From an uncultured Mycoplasmatota bacterium (GTDB taxonomy: Bacteria; Bacillota_I; Bacilli_A; RF39; UBA660), in NCBI GenBank assembly GCA_946403755.1, contig CAMJBC010000010.1:1-32425 (forward strand): a stretch of 32,425 nucleotides of DNA, read 5' to 3'. Positions 9,017-16,302 of the stretch are shown here, piece after piece. The notes below the pieces were generated by a model. The model made no database searches. It was not told where the DNA came from and saw only the letters and a list, made by a program, of their open reading frames with translations. How positions within the stretch are numbered: position 1 is the stretch's first letter; each line of letters starts with the position of its first letter. Made by a program: the position numbers and the translations under genes.

Positions 9017-9922
9017 ATGAATAGAATACTAAGTTTATTTGATTGCCCTTTAAAAGATGTTAAAAGGTTATTACCTGTTATTAAAAGACAGGGATTTAAC
9101 ACTGTACAAATATCACCTTTACAAAGAAATAAGGTTGATGACACAAATGGATGGTGGTTATTATATCAACCACTTGGATTTGAAATAGGCAATAGAATAG
9201 GTACTAAAGAAGAATTATATGATTTATGTTTAGAAGCTAAAAAATATGGTATTAATGTAGTAGTCGATGCTGTTATAAATCATGTTGCTAATAAAAGTGA
9301 TAAAGAATTTTTAGTACCGCATCCTGATGCAGATAGGGAATTATTAAGTCATAGGGAGTGTTTTAAAAATCCAGTTCAAATAAATAATTGGGATGATAGA
9401 TATCAAGTAATAAATTATTGTTTGGGATTACCTGGTCTTAATCCTAATAATCCAATTGTTCAAAGAAAAATAATAGATATGTTAAATGAATATATTGATT
9501 TAGGAATAAATGGATTTAGATTTGATGCTGCTAAAAGTATTGCTTTACCTGAAGAAGGATGTAGTTTCTTTCCAAATGTAACATATTCTTTAAAAAGATG
9601 GTTACCAATAATATATGGTGAAGTATTATTTGCAGATAATGAATTAATAGAAAAATATGCTAGATACATGAGAGTACTTACTAATAGTGATGCTCGTGAT
9701 AGAAATAGTATTATTAAATTTGTTGAGAATAAAGATAGTTTTTTATCAAAAGATTTAGGATATACAAAAGATTGGCCTAAAGAAAAGGTAACAGGTATGT
9801 ATATGGATCTAGCATCTCAATATCCAAATACTTTATATTATGCTAGAAATTATACTGATGATTGGTATGAATGGCAAAGTAGAGATGTAAAAGAAGCAAA
9901 TTTAAGATTAGTAAAGAAATAA
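9017..9922 (+). CDS. Short GH13 alpha-amylase-like protein
   Basis: 301 residues. Clear glycoside hydrolase family 13 barrel features are present: QGFNTVQISPLQ at the first strand, YQPLGFEIGNRIGTKEEL, conserved region I VVDAVINHVAN, region II GFRFDAAKS with candidate nucleophile Asp170 and Arg168, and region III IYGEVLF with candidate acid/base Glu202. The third catalytic Asp, normally in an NHD motif, is not obvious; TNSDARDRN near residue 220 is the best candidate. The protein ends soon after and lacks the usual C-terminal beta-sandwich; typical GH13 enzymes exceed 400 residues. No signal peptide, so any glycan target is intracellular. It may be a compact amylase or a non-catalytic derivative. 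The RiPP operon promoter begins 5 bases after its stop codon. Confidence 0.7.
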   Translation: MNRILSLFDCPLKDVKRLLPVIKRQGFNTVQISPLQRNKVDDTNGWWLLYQPLGFEIGNRIGTKEELYDLCLEAKKYGINVVVDAVINHVANKSDKEFLVPHPDADRELLSHRECFKNPVQINNWDDRYQVINYCLGLPGLNPNNPIVQRKIIDMLNEYIDLGINGFRFDAAKSIALPEEGCSFFPNVTYSLKRWLPIIYGEVLFADNELIEKYARYMRVLTNSDARDRNSIIKFVENKDSFLSKDLGYTKDWPKEKVTGMYMDLASQYPNTLYYARNYTDDWYEWQSRDVKEANLRLVKK

Positions 9923-9926
9923 TTCC

Positions 9927-9954
9927 TTGACAATTATTATTATTTATATATAAT
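9927..9954 (+). promoter_or_regulatory. Strong sigma-A-type promoter of the RiPP operon
   Basis: Perfect -35 TTGACA (9927-9932) and perfect -10 TATAAT (9949-9954) with 16-base spacing, starting 5 bases after the upstream stop codon. It drives a leader of about 140 bases ahead of the precursor gene. With 29734-29762 and 22071-22099 it is one of the few promoters in the window with a good -35. Confidence 0.8.
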
Positions 9955-9971
9955 AAACATTAATTAAAGGG

Positions 9972-10035
9972 GGTTGCCCAATATTAATTTGCTATATAGA
10001 GGGCAAACTTTTTGTGGAGTTTTGTCCTCTTTTTT
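9972..10035 (+). promoter_or_regulatory. Attenuator-like leader: alternative hairpins ending in a terminator
   Basis: A terminator hairpin pairs AGAGGGCAAA (9998-10007) with TTTGTCCTCT (10021-10030, one G-U pair), with extra pairs possible toward the loop and a T-run at 10030-10035. Its 5' arm can instead pair upstream: TTGCCC (9974-9979) with GGGCAA (10001-10006). The two pairings exclude each other, the classic layout of a transcription attenuator or riboswitch expression platform. No known riboswitch class is recognised; the ligand, protein or ribosome that would choose between the states is unknown. Confidence 0.6.
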
Positions 10036-10041
10036 ATAACG

Positions 10042-10266
10042 TACACAACATAGGAGTCTATGTTTAATAAATATTTTAATTAGTAGAAGGAGGGGTTTAA
10101 ATGAAAAAAGTATCTTTAAAAAATGATATTGTTAAAAATTTAAAAACAAATCTTTCAAATAAAAAAATCAAAATTTCTTTTGGAAACAAAATAGGGTTGG
10201 GTTACGATGGTTGCGGAACCCATACTCACAAATAGTAATTAACTAAACAACTTCCTATGTTGTGTA
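10042..10266. repeat. 14-bp perfect inverted repeat flanking the precursor peptide gene
   Basis: TACACAACATAGGA (10042-10055) is the exact reverse complement of TCCTATGTTGTGTA (10253-10266); 197 bases lie between and hold the whole precursor gene with its ribosome site. The left arm can also fold locally (CATAG 10049-10053 with CTATG 10058-10062). The right arm ends about 8 bases before the TAGGAGG ribosome site of the maturase (10274-10280). It could be an RNA stem that loops out the precursor reading frame, a site for DNA inversion, or a processing stem. A chance 14-bp match at this spacing is unlikely even at this AT content. Confidence 0.85.
10101..10235 (+). CDS. Putative RiPP precursor peptide
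   Basis: 44 codons with a near-perfect ribosome site AAGGAGG (10087-10093) seven bases before the ATG. The peptide has a Lys/Asn/Leu-rich N-terminal part (residues 1-27, leader-like, amphipathic) and a sharply different C-terminal part, GLGYDGCGTHTHK (32-44), rich in Gly with one Tyr, one Asp, one Cys and two His: a core-like segment. It lies between a strong promoter/attenuator leader and a radical SAM/SPASM maturase gene 53 bases downstream, the standard arrangement for radical-SAM RiPPs. A single Cys rules out multi-Cys families such as SCIFF. A thioether from Cys38, or a cyclophane at Tyr35 or His41/His43, are chemically reasonable guesses. I do not recognise the family, and no cleavage site is assigned. 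Confidence 0.8.
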   Translation: MKKVSLKNDIVKNLKTNLSNKKIKISFGNKIGLGYDGCGTHTHK

Positions 10267-10288
10267 ATTTATTTAGGAGGTTGAAAAA

Positions 10289-11866
10289 ATGAGAAGTCCA
10301 TGGTTAAGCCGTGAATATGAAAAATCTAATGATGTAGTGGTTACTCAAGTAAAGGGTAAATATGAACTTAAGAACAAAAAAACTGGTTCTAGCATTCTTT
10401 TAGGAAAAAGAGAATATGATAAATATGAAAAGAATGCATTTAATGAAATAGAATGGGAAAAACTATTTCTTAGAGGATTAGCAGTAGATAAGAACTGTAA
10501 AGATTTAGTAATAGATGGTTCTTTTGATTTAGCTAGTAAGAAATTTATTAAATCTAAGAAAGTAGAAAGTTTTCCATTAAAAGTAGGAAGAAAAACATAT
10601 AAGATTCTTATTAATCCTGATATGGGATCTTGGATGGCTCTTGATGAAAAAGAGTTTGAAAGATATGAATCTGATAAATTAACTCAAGATGAATGGTTAA
10701 GTTTATTTATTAGAGGTCTTGCTGAAGATGAAGATCATACTGAAGTTGATTTTGATTTTCCATTACCAGCAGATTATCCAAGTGTTATAGTTGTTAATAT
10801 TACAACTGGATGTAATTTAAGATGTAAATATTGTTTTGCAGATTGTGGCCCATTTAAGGGTGAAGATATGACTGAAGAAGTTATGGATGCTACTATAGAT
10901 AGTATGTTATCTATGCCACAAGTAAAAGTTATTACATTTGAATTCCAAGGTGGAGAAGCATCAACTAATGTTCCTGGAATGAGAAAGTTTATTGAAAAAG
11001 CTGAAGCTGCAAAATCTAAATATGATAAATTAGTAAAATATAGAACTGAAATAAATTGTGTAGCAGTTACTCAAGAATTAATAGATCTAGTTAAAGAATT
11101 CAATGTTAGTGTTGGAGTAAGTCTTGATGGTCCAAAAGAAATGACTGATCAAACTAGAGTAGATATTAATGGAGTAGGAGCTTATGATAGAATTGAACAA
11201 GGTATTAAGAAATTAAGAGATAGTGGTATTTATATTGATGGTGCTGTATGTACTATTGGTCAACATAATGTACATTATCCAAGACAATTAATGGAATACT
11301 TTGATTCAGTTGGTATGAATTTTAAACCAAGACCAGTAAATATTTTAGGTAGAGAAAAAGAAAATCATTTAACTACTAAACCTGGTGAATGGGCTGAGTG
11401 CTTTAAAGAAATGCATCAAATGAAAGATAAAGTTGATGTTGAGAATTTCTCAGTACATATTTTTGAAGAAAATGTATATACTCCAATTAGAGATTATATT
11501 TGTTTAAGATATCCATGTGGAGCTGCTAGAGAATTAGTATCAGTTAATCCAAATGGAGATGTATTCCCATGTGATGGTTTCAAAGGTGAACCTAAATTTG
11601 TTATGGGAAATGTTTTAAATGAAAAAATAGAAGATATGTTAAAGAAACCTGAAATAGTAGAATTAAGAAGTAGAACATATAAATCTATTGAAAAATGTAG
11701 TAAATGTATGTTTAGAGGTATGTGTTGTTCTTGTTGTTATTCTGCTTATGGTAAATTTGGATCTGTATATAGAGAGGACCCTCATTGTGTAGATAGAAGA
11801 CAAATGTATATTTATTTAATGCAATCATGGCTTAAAGAAAATACAAAAGGAAAAGTAAATGAGTAG
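10289..11866 (+). CDS. Radical SAM/SPASM peptide maturase with tandem N-terminal repeats
   Basis: 525 residues; TAGGAGG ribosome site at 10274-10280. The radical SAM cluster motif is CNLRCKYC with Cys175, Cys179 and Cys182 binding the [4Fe-4S] that cleaves SAM; FQGGEA and the GVSLDGP-type segments fit the barrel. The C-terminal SPASM region carries Cys405, Cys410, Cys428 and a cluster CSKCMFRGMCCSCC, enough for two auxiliary iron-sulfur clusters. This architecture is typical of enzymes that form thioether or carbon-carbon crosslinks in ribosomal peptides. Before the barrel are two copies of a roughly 45-residue unit (about 25-67 and 104-147; each ends EW--LF-RGLA-D), which could be the leader-binding region. 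The substrate is presumably the 44-residue peptide just upstream. The last 8 bases overlap the next gene. Confidence 0.9.
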   Translation: MRSPWLSREYEKSNDVVVTQVKGKYELKNKKTGSSILLGKREYDKYEKNAFNEIEWEKLFLRGLAVDKNCKDLVIDGSFDLASKKFIKSKKVESFPLKVGRKTYKILINPDMGSWMALDEKEFERYESDKLTQDEWLSLFIRGLAEDEDHTEVDFDFPLPADYPSVIVVNITTGCNLRCKYCFADCGPFKGEDMTEEVMDATIDSMLSMPQVKVITFEFQGGEASTNVPGMRKFIEKAEAAKSKYDKLVKYRTEINCVAVTQELIDLVKEFNVSVGVSLDGPKEMTDQTRVDINGVGAYDRIEQGIKKLRDSGIYIDGAVCTIGQHNVHYPRQLMEYFDSVGMNFKPRPVNILGREKENHLTTKPGEWAECFKEMHQMKDKVDVENFSVHIFEENVYTPIRDYICLRYPCGAARELVSVNPNGDVFPCDGFKGEPKFVMGNVLNEKIEDMLKKPEIVELRSRTYKSIEKCSKCMFRGMCCSCCYSAYGKFGSVYREDPHCVDRRQMYIYLMQSWLKENTKGKVNE

Positions 11867-12488
11867 TAACCAGTTTATAGTTGAAGCTCAAGAAACTGGT
11901 AAAACAACATATTTATTTAATGAAATAGAAAGATTATTAAAAGAGGGTTCTGGTATTATAGTGATGGATTCAGCAACTGAACATGCTGATAAATCATTAT
12001 TAAGAAAAGTTTCTAGTAAATATGATAATTCATGTGTTATAGATTTAAGAGATGAAAGACAAGTTGTATTAGGAAATATAGATATAAATGATTTTATAAA
12101 TAATTATAAAAACTATTTTCCATTTAATGAAATAATGAATAATAGAGATAAAATCATTTGTTTTGACTTGTCTTATTTTCTAGAAAGAGGACATGATGAA
12201 TATGATGAAACTGGTGATATGAACCTATATAGATATTATAGAGGCTTATATAATGCATTATCAGAGCAAATAGCATTAACAATAATATTAATGGAAAGGG
12301 AAAAATTAATTAGAAATTGTTTTGTTGTAATGGATGAAATAGAATTTCCTGTTACTGAATATACTATTGATCAGTTAGAAGATGGTATATCATTTTTAGC
12401 ATCTGTTCATCCTGAAAATGCATTTGGAACTTTTTATGAAAGTTTTAGTAGATTAAAATTCCAAAAATATCAAATGAGAAAGGAGTAA
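11859..12488 (+). CDS. P-loop NTPase-like protein of the RiPP operon
   Basis: 209 residues; its ATG lies inside the maturase stop region (8-base overlap), so translation is probably coupled. A Walker A-like stretch near the N-terminus, EAQETGKTTY, has Gly14-Lys15-Thr16 but Glu9 where the first Gly is expected. A Walker B-like strand, CFVVMDEIEF, has Asp159-Glu160. Between them, IIVMDSA and KIICFDLSYF look like further core strands. This suggests a small, degenerate AAA/HerA-like ATPase. No family is recognised and its role is unknown; it could energise processing, act in immunity, or regulate the operon. Its tight placement between maturase and helD argues that it belongs to the pathway. Confidence 0.55.
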   Translation: MSSNQFIVEAQETGKTTYLFNEIERLLKEGSGIIVMDSATEHADKSLLRKVSSKYDNSCVIDLRDERQVVLGNIDINDFINNYKNYFPFNEIMNNRDKIICFDLSYFLERGHDEYDETGDMNLYRYYRGLYNALSEQIALTIILMEREKLIRNCFVVMDEIEFPVTEYTIDQLEDGISFLASVHPENAFGTFYESFSRLKFQKYQMRKE

Positions 12489-12492
12489 TAGT

Positions 12493-14526
12493 ATGAGTAT
12501 AACTAAGGAACAATTAGAAGAAGAAAGAAAACATCTACAAAGTATTCTTGATGTTATTAAAACTAAAATAGAGCATAGCGATTTATCTATTGAAGACAAG
12601 AAGAATGCTATTACTGAAATGAAAAGATATATTTGGGAAAATAATGCTATGTTAGATGAAGTTGAAATAGCAACAAGTAGATATAATGTTGAAACAAGTG
12701 TAGATCAAACTAATGATGATATTAGAAGACTTGAAAAATTAAGAAAATCTATGGCTAGTCCATATTTTGGTAGAGTAGATTTTGAAGATGATGAAGGTTA
12801 TTTAGATAAATTATATATTGGACTTAATGGTATTCAACAAGGCACTAAGTTATATGTATTTGATTGGAGAAGTCCAGTAGCAAGTTTATTTTATAATTAT
12901 GGAGTAGGTCCTTCATCTTATGAAGCACCTGTTGGCACTATAAATGGACAAACTGTTTTAAAAAGACAATATAAAATAAATAACGGTGTACTTGAAAGAT
13001 GCTTTGAAAGTGATATGAATATTGATGATGAATATTTACAAGAATTATTATCATCTTCATCATCAGAAAAAATGACTAATATAGTTAATACTATTCAAAG
13101 AGAACAAAATGAAATAATTAGAAATTTAAAAGATAGATATTTAATTGTTCAAGGAATAGCAGGTTCAGGAAAAACAAGTGTTGCTCTTCATAGAATAGCT
13201 TATTTGTTATATAGAGAAAATCAATTACAATCAAGAAATGTATTAATTTTTTCACCAAATGATGTATTCTCAACATATATATCAAATGTACTTCCAGAAC
13301 TAGGTGAAGATAATGTATTACAAACAACATTTAGTGATTTTGCTCGTTCTTATATAAAAGGATATGATTCTATAGAAAGTTTTACTTCTTTTATAGATAG
13401 ATTTTATAGAGAAGAAAAAAGTGATAAAGAAAGTTTTAAAGTTACTAAACATAAATTATCAGATGAATTTAAATCTGAAATAGATTCATATATTGAAGGA
13501 TTAAAAGAAAGAATAGCATTTGATAAAAGTATAGTTGTTAATGATAAAAGATTTAGTTCTGAAGAGTTAAATAATTTATTACATGGTTCATATTCAAAAA
13601 CACCATTATTACATAGATTAGATTTAATAGCTGAACATATATGTGATTCTTGTAATATTAATTATGAAAGATATGGTGAAAATGTTAAATCAAAATTATT
13701 AACTGCTTTAGGAAGTAAAATAGATATAAGAAAGCTTTATGGAGAACTAATTGGTGATAAGAATTTCAAAAATAAAAAGACATTAAGATATGAAGATTTA
13801 ATACCAATGATGTATTTATATTTTGAATTAAATGGATATCCTAAAGGTAAAGATATTAAACATGTTATTATAGATGAAGCGCAAGATTATACTTTATTAC
13901 AATTTGAAATGTTAAGAAAAATATTTGGTAATGCATCATTTACAATACTGGGAGATACGCATCAAACAGTTAATCCATATTATATGTATGATAGTTTAAA
14001 TAATGTAAATAGTGTATTTAATAATGAAGGTAAATATATTGAATTATTAAAATCATATCGTTCTAGTGAAGAAATAATAGATTATTCAAATAAAATACTA
14101 GGTATAAATAATGCATGCTCTATTAGAAAGAGTAATTCTATACCAGTATTATTAAGAGATACTACTAGTGAAAATGAAATAGAACAATTAGTTTCTGACA
14201 TTAAATATATGAAACAACAAGGTATGAAAAAAGTTGCTATTATAACTAAGAATAATGCTGAAACCAAAAGATTATATGAAGCATTAAAACCATATTTTGA
14301 TAGAATGGGTAAAGTAGAAGATTCAGGTAGAATTGTTAGAGGAGATGTAGTCGTAATGCCATCTTATATATCTAAAGGATTAGAATTTGATGGTGTAATT
14401 GTTTATACTGAAAGAAATCATAGATACAAAGAAAAAGATAAACATTTATTTTACGTTGTATGTACAAGAGCTCAACATAGTCTAGCAGTTTATAATCAAG
14501 AACCTGTATTAAAAAGGACATTATAA
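12493..14526 (+). CDS. helD: HelD-like RNA polymerase-recycling motor (UvrD/Rep superfamily 1)
   Basis: 677 residues; AAAGGAG ribosome site just upstream and a 4-base gap to the previous gene. The N-terminus is a long charged coiled coil (about 1-90), the arm HelD inserts into the RNA polymerase secondary channel. It is followed by the family-typical KLYVFDWRSPVASLFYNY segment, then Walker A GIAGSGKTS (221-229) and Walker B VIIDEAQDYT (from 458). C-terminal superfamily 1 motifs include LGDTHQTVNP, LLKSYRSSEEI, SKGLEFDGVIVY and VCTRAQHSL. HelD proteins release stalled RNA polymerase from DNA, and the actinobacterial HelR subgroup protects against rifampicin. Its place inside a peptide biosynthesis operon is unusual and suggests either self-protection or incidental co-transcription. 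Confidence 0.88.
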   Translation: MSITKEQLEEERKHLQSILDVIKTKIEHSDLSIEDKKNAITEMKRYIWENNAMLDEVEIATSRYNVETSVDQTNDDIRRLEKLRKSMASPYFGRVDFEDDEGYLDKLYIGLNGIQQGTKLYVFDWRSPVASLFYNYGVGPSSYEAPVGTINGQTVLKRQYKINNGVLERCFESDMNIDDEYLQELLSSSSSEKMTNIVNTIQREQNEIIRNLKDRYLIVQGIAGSGKTSVALHRIAYLLYRENQLQSRNVLIFSPNDVFSTYISNVLPELGEDNVLQTTFSDFARSYIKGYDSIESFTSFIDRFYREEKSDKESFKVTKHKLSDEFKSEIDSYIEGLKERIAFDKSIVVNDKRFSSEELNNLLHGSYSKTPLLHRLDLIAEHICDSCNINYERYGENVKSKLLTALGSKIDIRKLYGELIGDKNFKNKKTLRYEDLIPMMYLYFELNGYPKGKDIKHVIIDEAQDYTLLQFEMLRKIFGNASFTILGDTHQTVNPYYMYDSLNNVNSVFNNEGKYIELLKSYRSSEEIIDYSNKILGINNACSIRKSNSIPVLLRDTTSENEIEQLVSDIKYMKQQGMKKVAIITKNNAETKRLYEALKPYFDRMGKVEDSGRIVRGDVVVMPSYISKGLEFDGVIVYTERNHRYKEKDKHLFYVVCTRAQHSLAVYNQEPVLKRTL

Positions 14527-14527
14527 T

Positions 14528-15043
14528 ATGAAAAAAATATTATGTGGAAGTTCATGTGTTAAATATATTTTAGATAAGTATAATGTTGATTATAAAGATC
14601 TAAATATAAATATGAATTGGATATCTGAATTAGCTATATATTTAAAATCTAAGAATATAAATATTAATGTTAAATGTTATAAAAGTAATTTATATGATGA
14701 TTATAAAAAATTAAAAGATTTATCTTTTGATGGATTTAAATATATAGATGAATTATTAAAACTAGGAGTATCTATTAAAGAAGAAAAACTAACTAAAAAA
14801 GAATTAATAAGTGAAATAGAAAATAATGAATATATTATTTTATGTGTAGAATCTTCTAAACTAAATAATGATAAAACTATGAATGGTGGTCACTATATAG
14901 TATTAAATGGTATTAAAGATAACAAAGTTAATGTTATAAATCCAATTAAGGATAAATATGAAAATAGATTAGAAGATTTAAATGATATAATTAATTATTG
15001 TAAAGATTATGGTTCATGGAGAATCTTAGTAAAGGAGAAATAA
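14528..15043 (+). CDS. C39-like cysteine peptidase
   Basis: 171 residues starting one base after helD. The N-terminus LCGSSCVKYILDKYNVD matches the active-site helix of papain-like peptidase C39/C39_2 domains, with Cys6 as probable nucleophile. GGHYIVLNG supplies His122, and VNVINP puts Asn138 where many members have Asp. The usual upstream Gln of the oxyanion hole cannot be present because Cys6 is so close to the start. There is no signal peptide and no fused ABC transporter, so it would act in the cytosol. C39 domains normally cut leaders after double-Gly motifs; this one could trim the precursor at 10101, but the peptide has no classical GG site. A non-peptidase C39-like fold is the alternative. 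Confidence 0.65.
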   Translation: MKKILCGSSCVKYILDKYNVDYKDLNINMNWISELAIYLKSKNININVKCYKSNLYDDYKKLKDLSFDGFKYIDELLKLGVSIKEEKLTKKELISEIENNEYIILCVESSKLNNDKTMNGGHYIVLNGIKDNKVNVINPIKDKYENRLEDLNDIINYCKDYGSWRILVKEK

Positions 15044-15585
15044 TGATAAAAGTAATAGCATTTGATTTAGTTGGAGTTTTGGTTAATGAAAAAGATGTTG
15101 AATTAACAAAAGAAGAAGAAAAGTTAGAAAGAATGTTTGGACCAAATATTGATGATGCTGGATATATGCAAGAAGCTAGAAAAATATTTGATAAAGATTC
15201 TATACTAATGAGAACAACTGAAGATTTAATAGAAAAATTATATAAAGTTAGAACAGAAAATTTATTTAAAAATATTAAAGAAAAAAATAATGATGTTAGA
15301 ATAATTATTGCTACTAATCATGTATCATTTGTAAGAGGATTTATTGGTGAAAACTTAGAAGCAGATTATTTAGATGATGTATTAATATCTGCTGAAATGC
15401 ATAAGATAAAACCTAATAGTGATTTTTATGAACATATATTAAATAAATTTAATATTAAACCAGAAGAATTATTATTTGTAGATGATAATATAGAAAATGT
15501 AAAAGGAGCAGAAAAATTAGGTATCAAAACTATTAAAGTTAATAAAGATACTGACATTTTAAAAGAAGTAGAAAAATTTATATAG
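15043..15585 (+). CDS. HAD-superfamily hydrolase-like protein
   Basis: 180 residues from the ATG at 15043-15045, which overlaps the previous stop by one base and has AAGGAG at 15032-15037; an earlier in-frame ATG at 15016 has no such site. HAD motifs are visible: motif I AFDLVGVL with Asp8, motif II IIIATNH, motif III KPNSDFYEHIL, and motif IV LLFVDDNIENVKGAEKLG. Val10 replaces the second Asp of the phosphatase signature DxDx(T/V). This resembles the YihX/dehalogenase-type HAD-IA branch, or may mean weak or no phosphatase activity. The substrate is unknown. It sits within the RiPP operon, 12 bases before the methylase gene. Confidence 0.75.
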   Translation: MIKVIAFDLVGVLVNEKDVELTKEEEKLERMFGPNIDDAGYMQEARKIFDKDSILMRTTEDLIEKLYKVRTENLFKNIKEKNNDVRIIIATNHVSFVRGFIGENLEADYLDDVLISAEMHKIKPNSDFYEHILNKFNIKPEELLFVDDNIENVKGAEKLGIKTIKVNKDTDILKEVEKFI

Positions 15586-15597
15586 TAGGGGGATAAT

Positions 15598-16302
15598 ATG
15601 GGCAAGTTATTTGTCGTTGGAGTAGGTACAGGCAAATATGAAGATTTAACTATTAAAGCATACAATACTTTAGTAGAATCAGATCTAGTTTTTTGTGATG
15701 AAAAAATGTATCAATTATTATCTACATATTTAGATAAATCTAAATTAGTAAGTAATAGTTATAATGCTACTAGACAAAGATGCATTAATGCAGTAAATGC
15801 AGCCCATGATAAAAAAGTATCAATAGTTGGAAGTGGTGATACAGGTATATATGGTATTGCTCCAATAATACTTGAATTAAGTAGTGATACTGAAGTAGAA
15901 GTAATACCTGGTATGACATCATTTCTAAGTGCAGCAAGTACTCTTGGTTCTCCTTTAACAAAAGATTTTGCTGTTATATCATTAAGTGATAATTTTAATG
16001 AAAAAGATGCTACTAGAAATAGAGTAGAAGCAGTAGCTAAAAATAACTTTGCAATTGTATTTTATAGTCCATGTAATTCTACTCATGATAATTTAATAAT
16101 GGCTAGAGATATATTATTACAATATAGAGATGCTAGTAATGCAGTTGGTATAGTTAAAAATTTAGGTAGTAGTGACCAACAAGTAATTATTACAAATATT
16201 AGAGATTTAAATATAGATGATGTTGATTCTTTAACAACAATAATTGTTGGAAGAGATGATACTAAAGAAAAGAATTTAAAATTAACAACTCCGTTATATT
16301 AA
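15598..16302 (+). CDS. Solitary CobJ/CbiH-like tetrapyrrole methylase
   Basis: 234 residues; AGGGGG at 15587-15592. The fold signatures of SAM-dependent tetrapyrrole methylases are clear: N-terminal LFVVGVGTGKYEDLT, a VSIVGSGDTGIYG loop, EVIPGMTSFLSAAS, NFAIVFYSP and a C-terminal TTIIVGRDDT. The closest named family appears to be precorrin-3B C17-methyltransferase (CobJ/CbiH), which normally lies among other cobalamin genes. None occurs here. The same superfamily includes borosin alpha-N-methyltransferases, which methylate peptide backbones, so in this setting a peptide substrate is possible. It is the last gene of the operon and is followed by a terminator. Confidence 0.8.
   Translation: MGKLFVVGVGTGKYEDLTIKAYNTLVESDLVFCDEKMYQLLSTYLDKSKLVSNSYNATRQRCINAVNAAHDKKVSIVGSGDTGIYGIAPIILELSSDTEVEVIPGMTSFLSAASTLGSPLTKDFAVISLSDNFNEKDATRNRVEAVAKNNFAIVFYSPCNSTHDNLIMARDILLQYRDASNAVGIVKNLGSSDQQVIITNIRDLNIDDVDSLTTIIVGRDDTKEKNLKLTTPLY

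Noticed and set aside
10060-10083. Seven-codon frame MFNKYFN in the RiPP leader as a leader peptide
   Set aside because: AGGAG lies only three bases from the ATG and the left inverted-repeat arm overlaps it; too little to call a gene.
15598-16302. Remnant of a cobalamin operon
   Set aside because: The gene is intact and no other corrin gene is nearby; operon position points to a different use.
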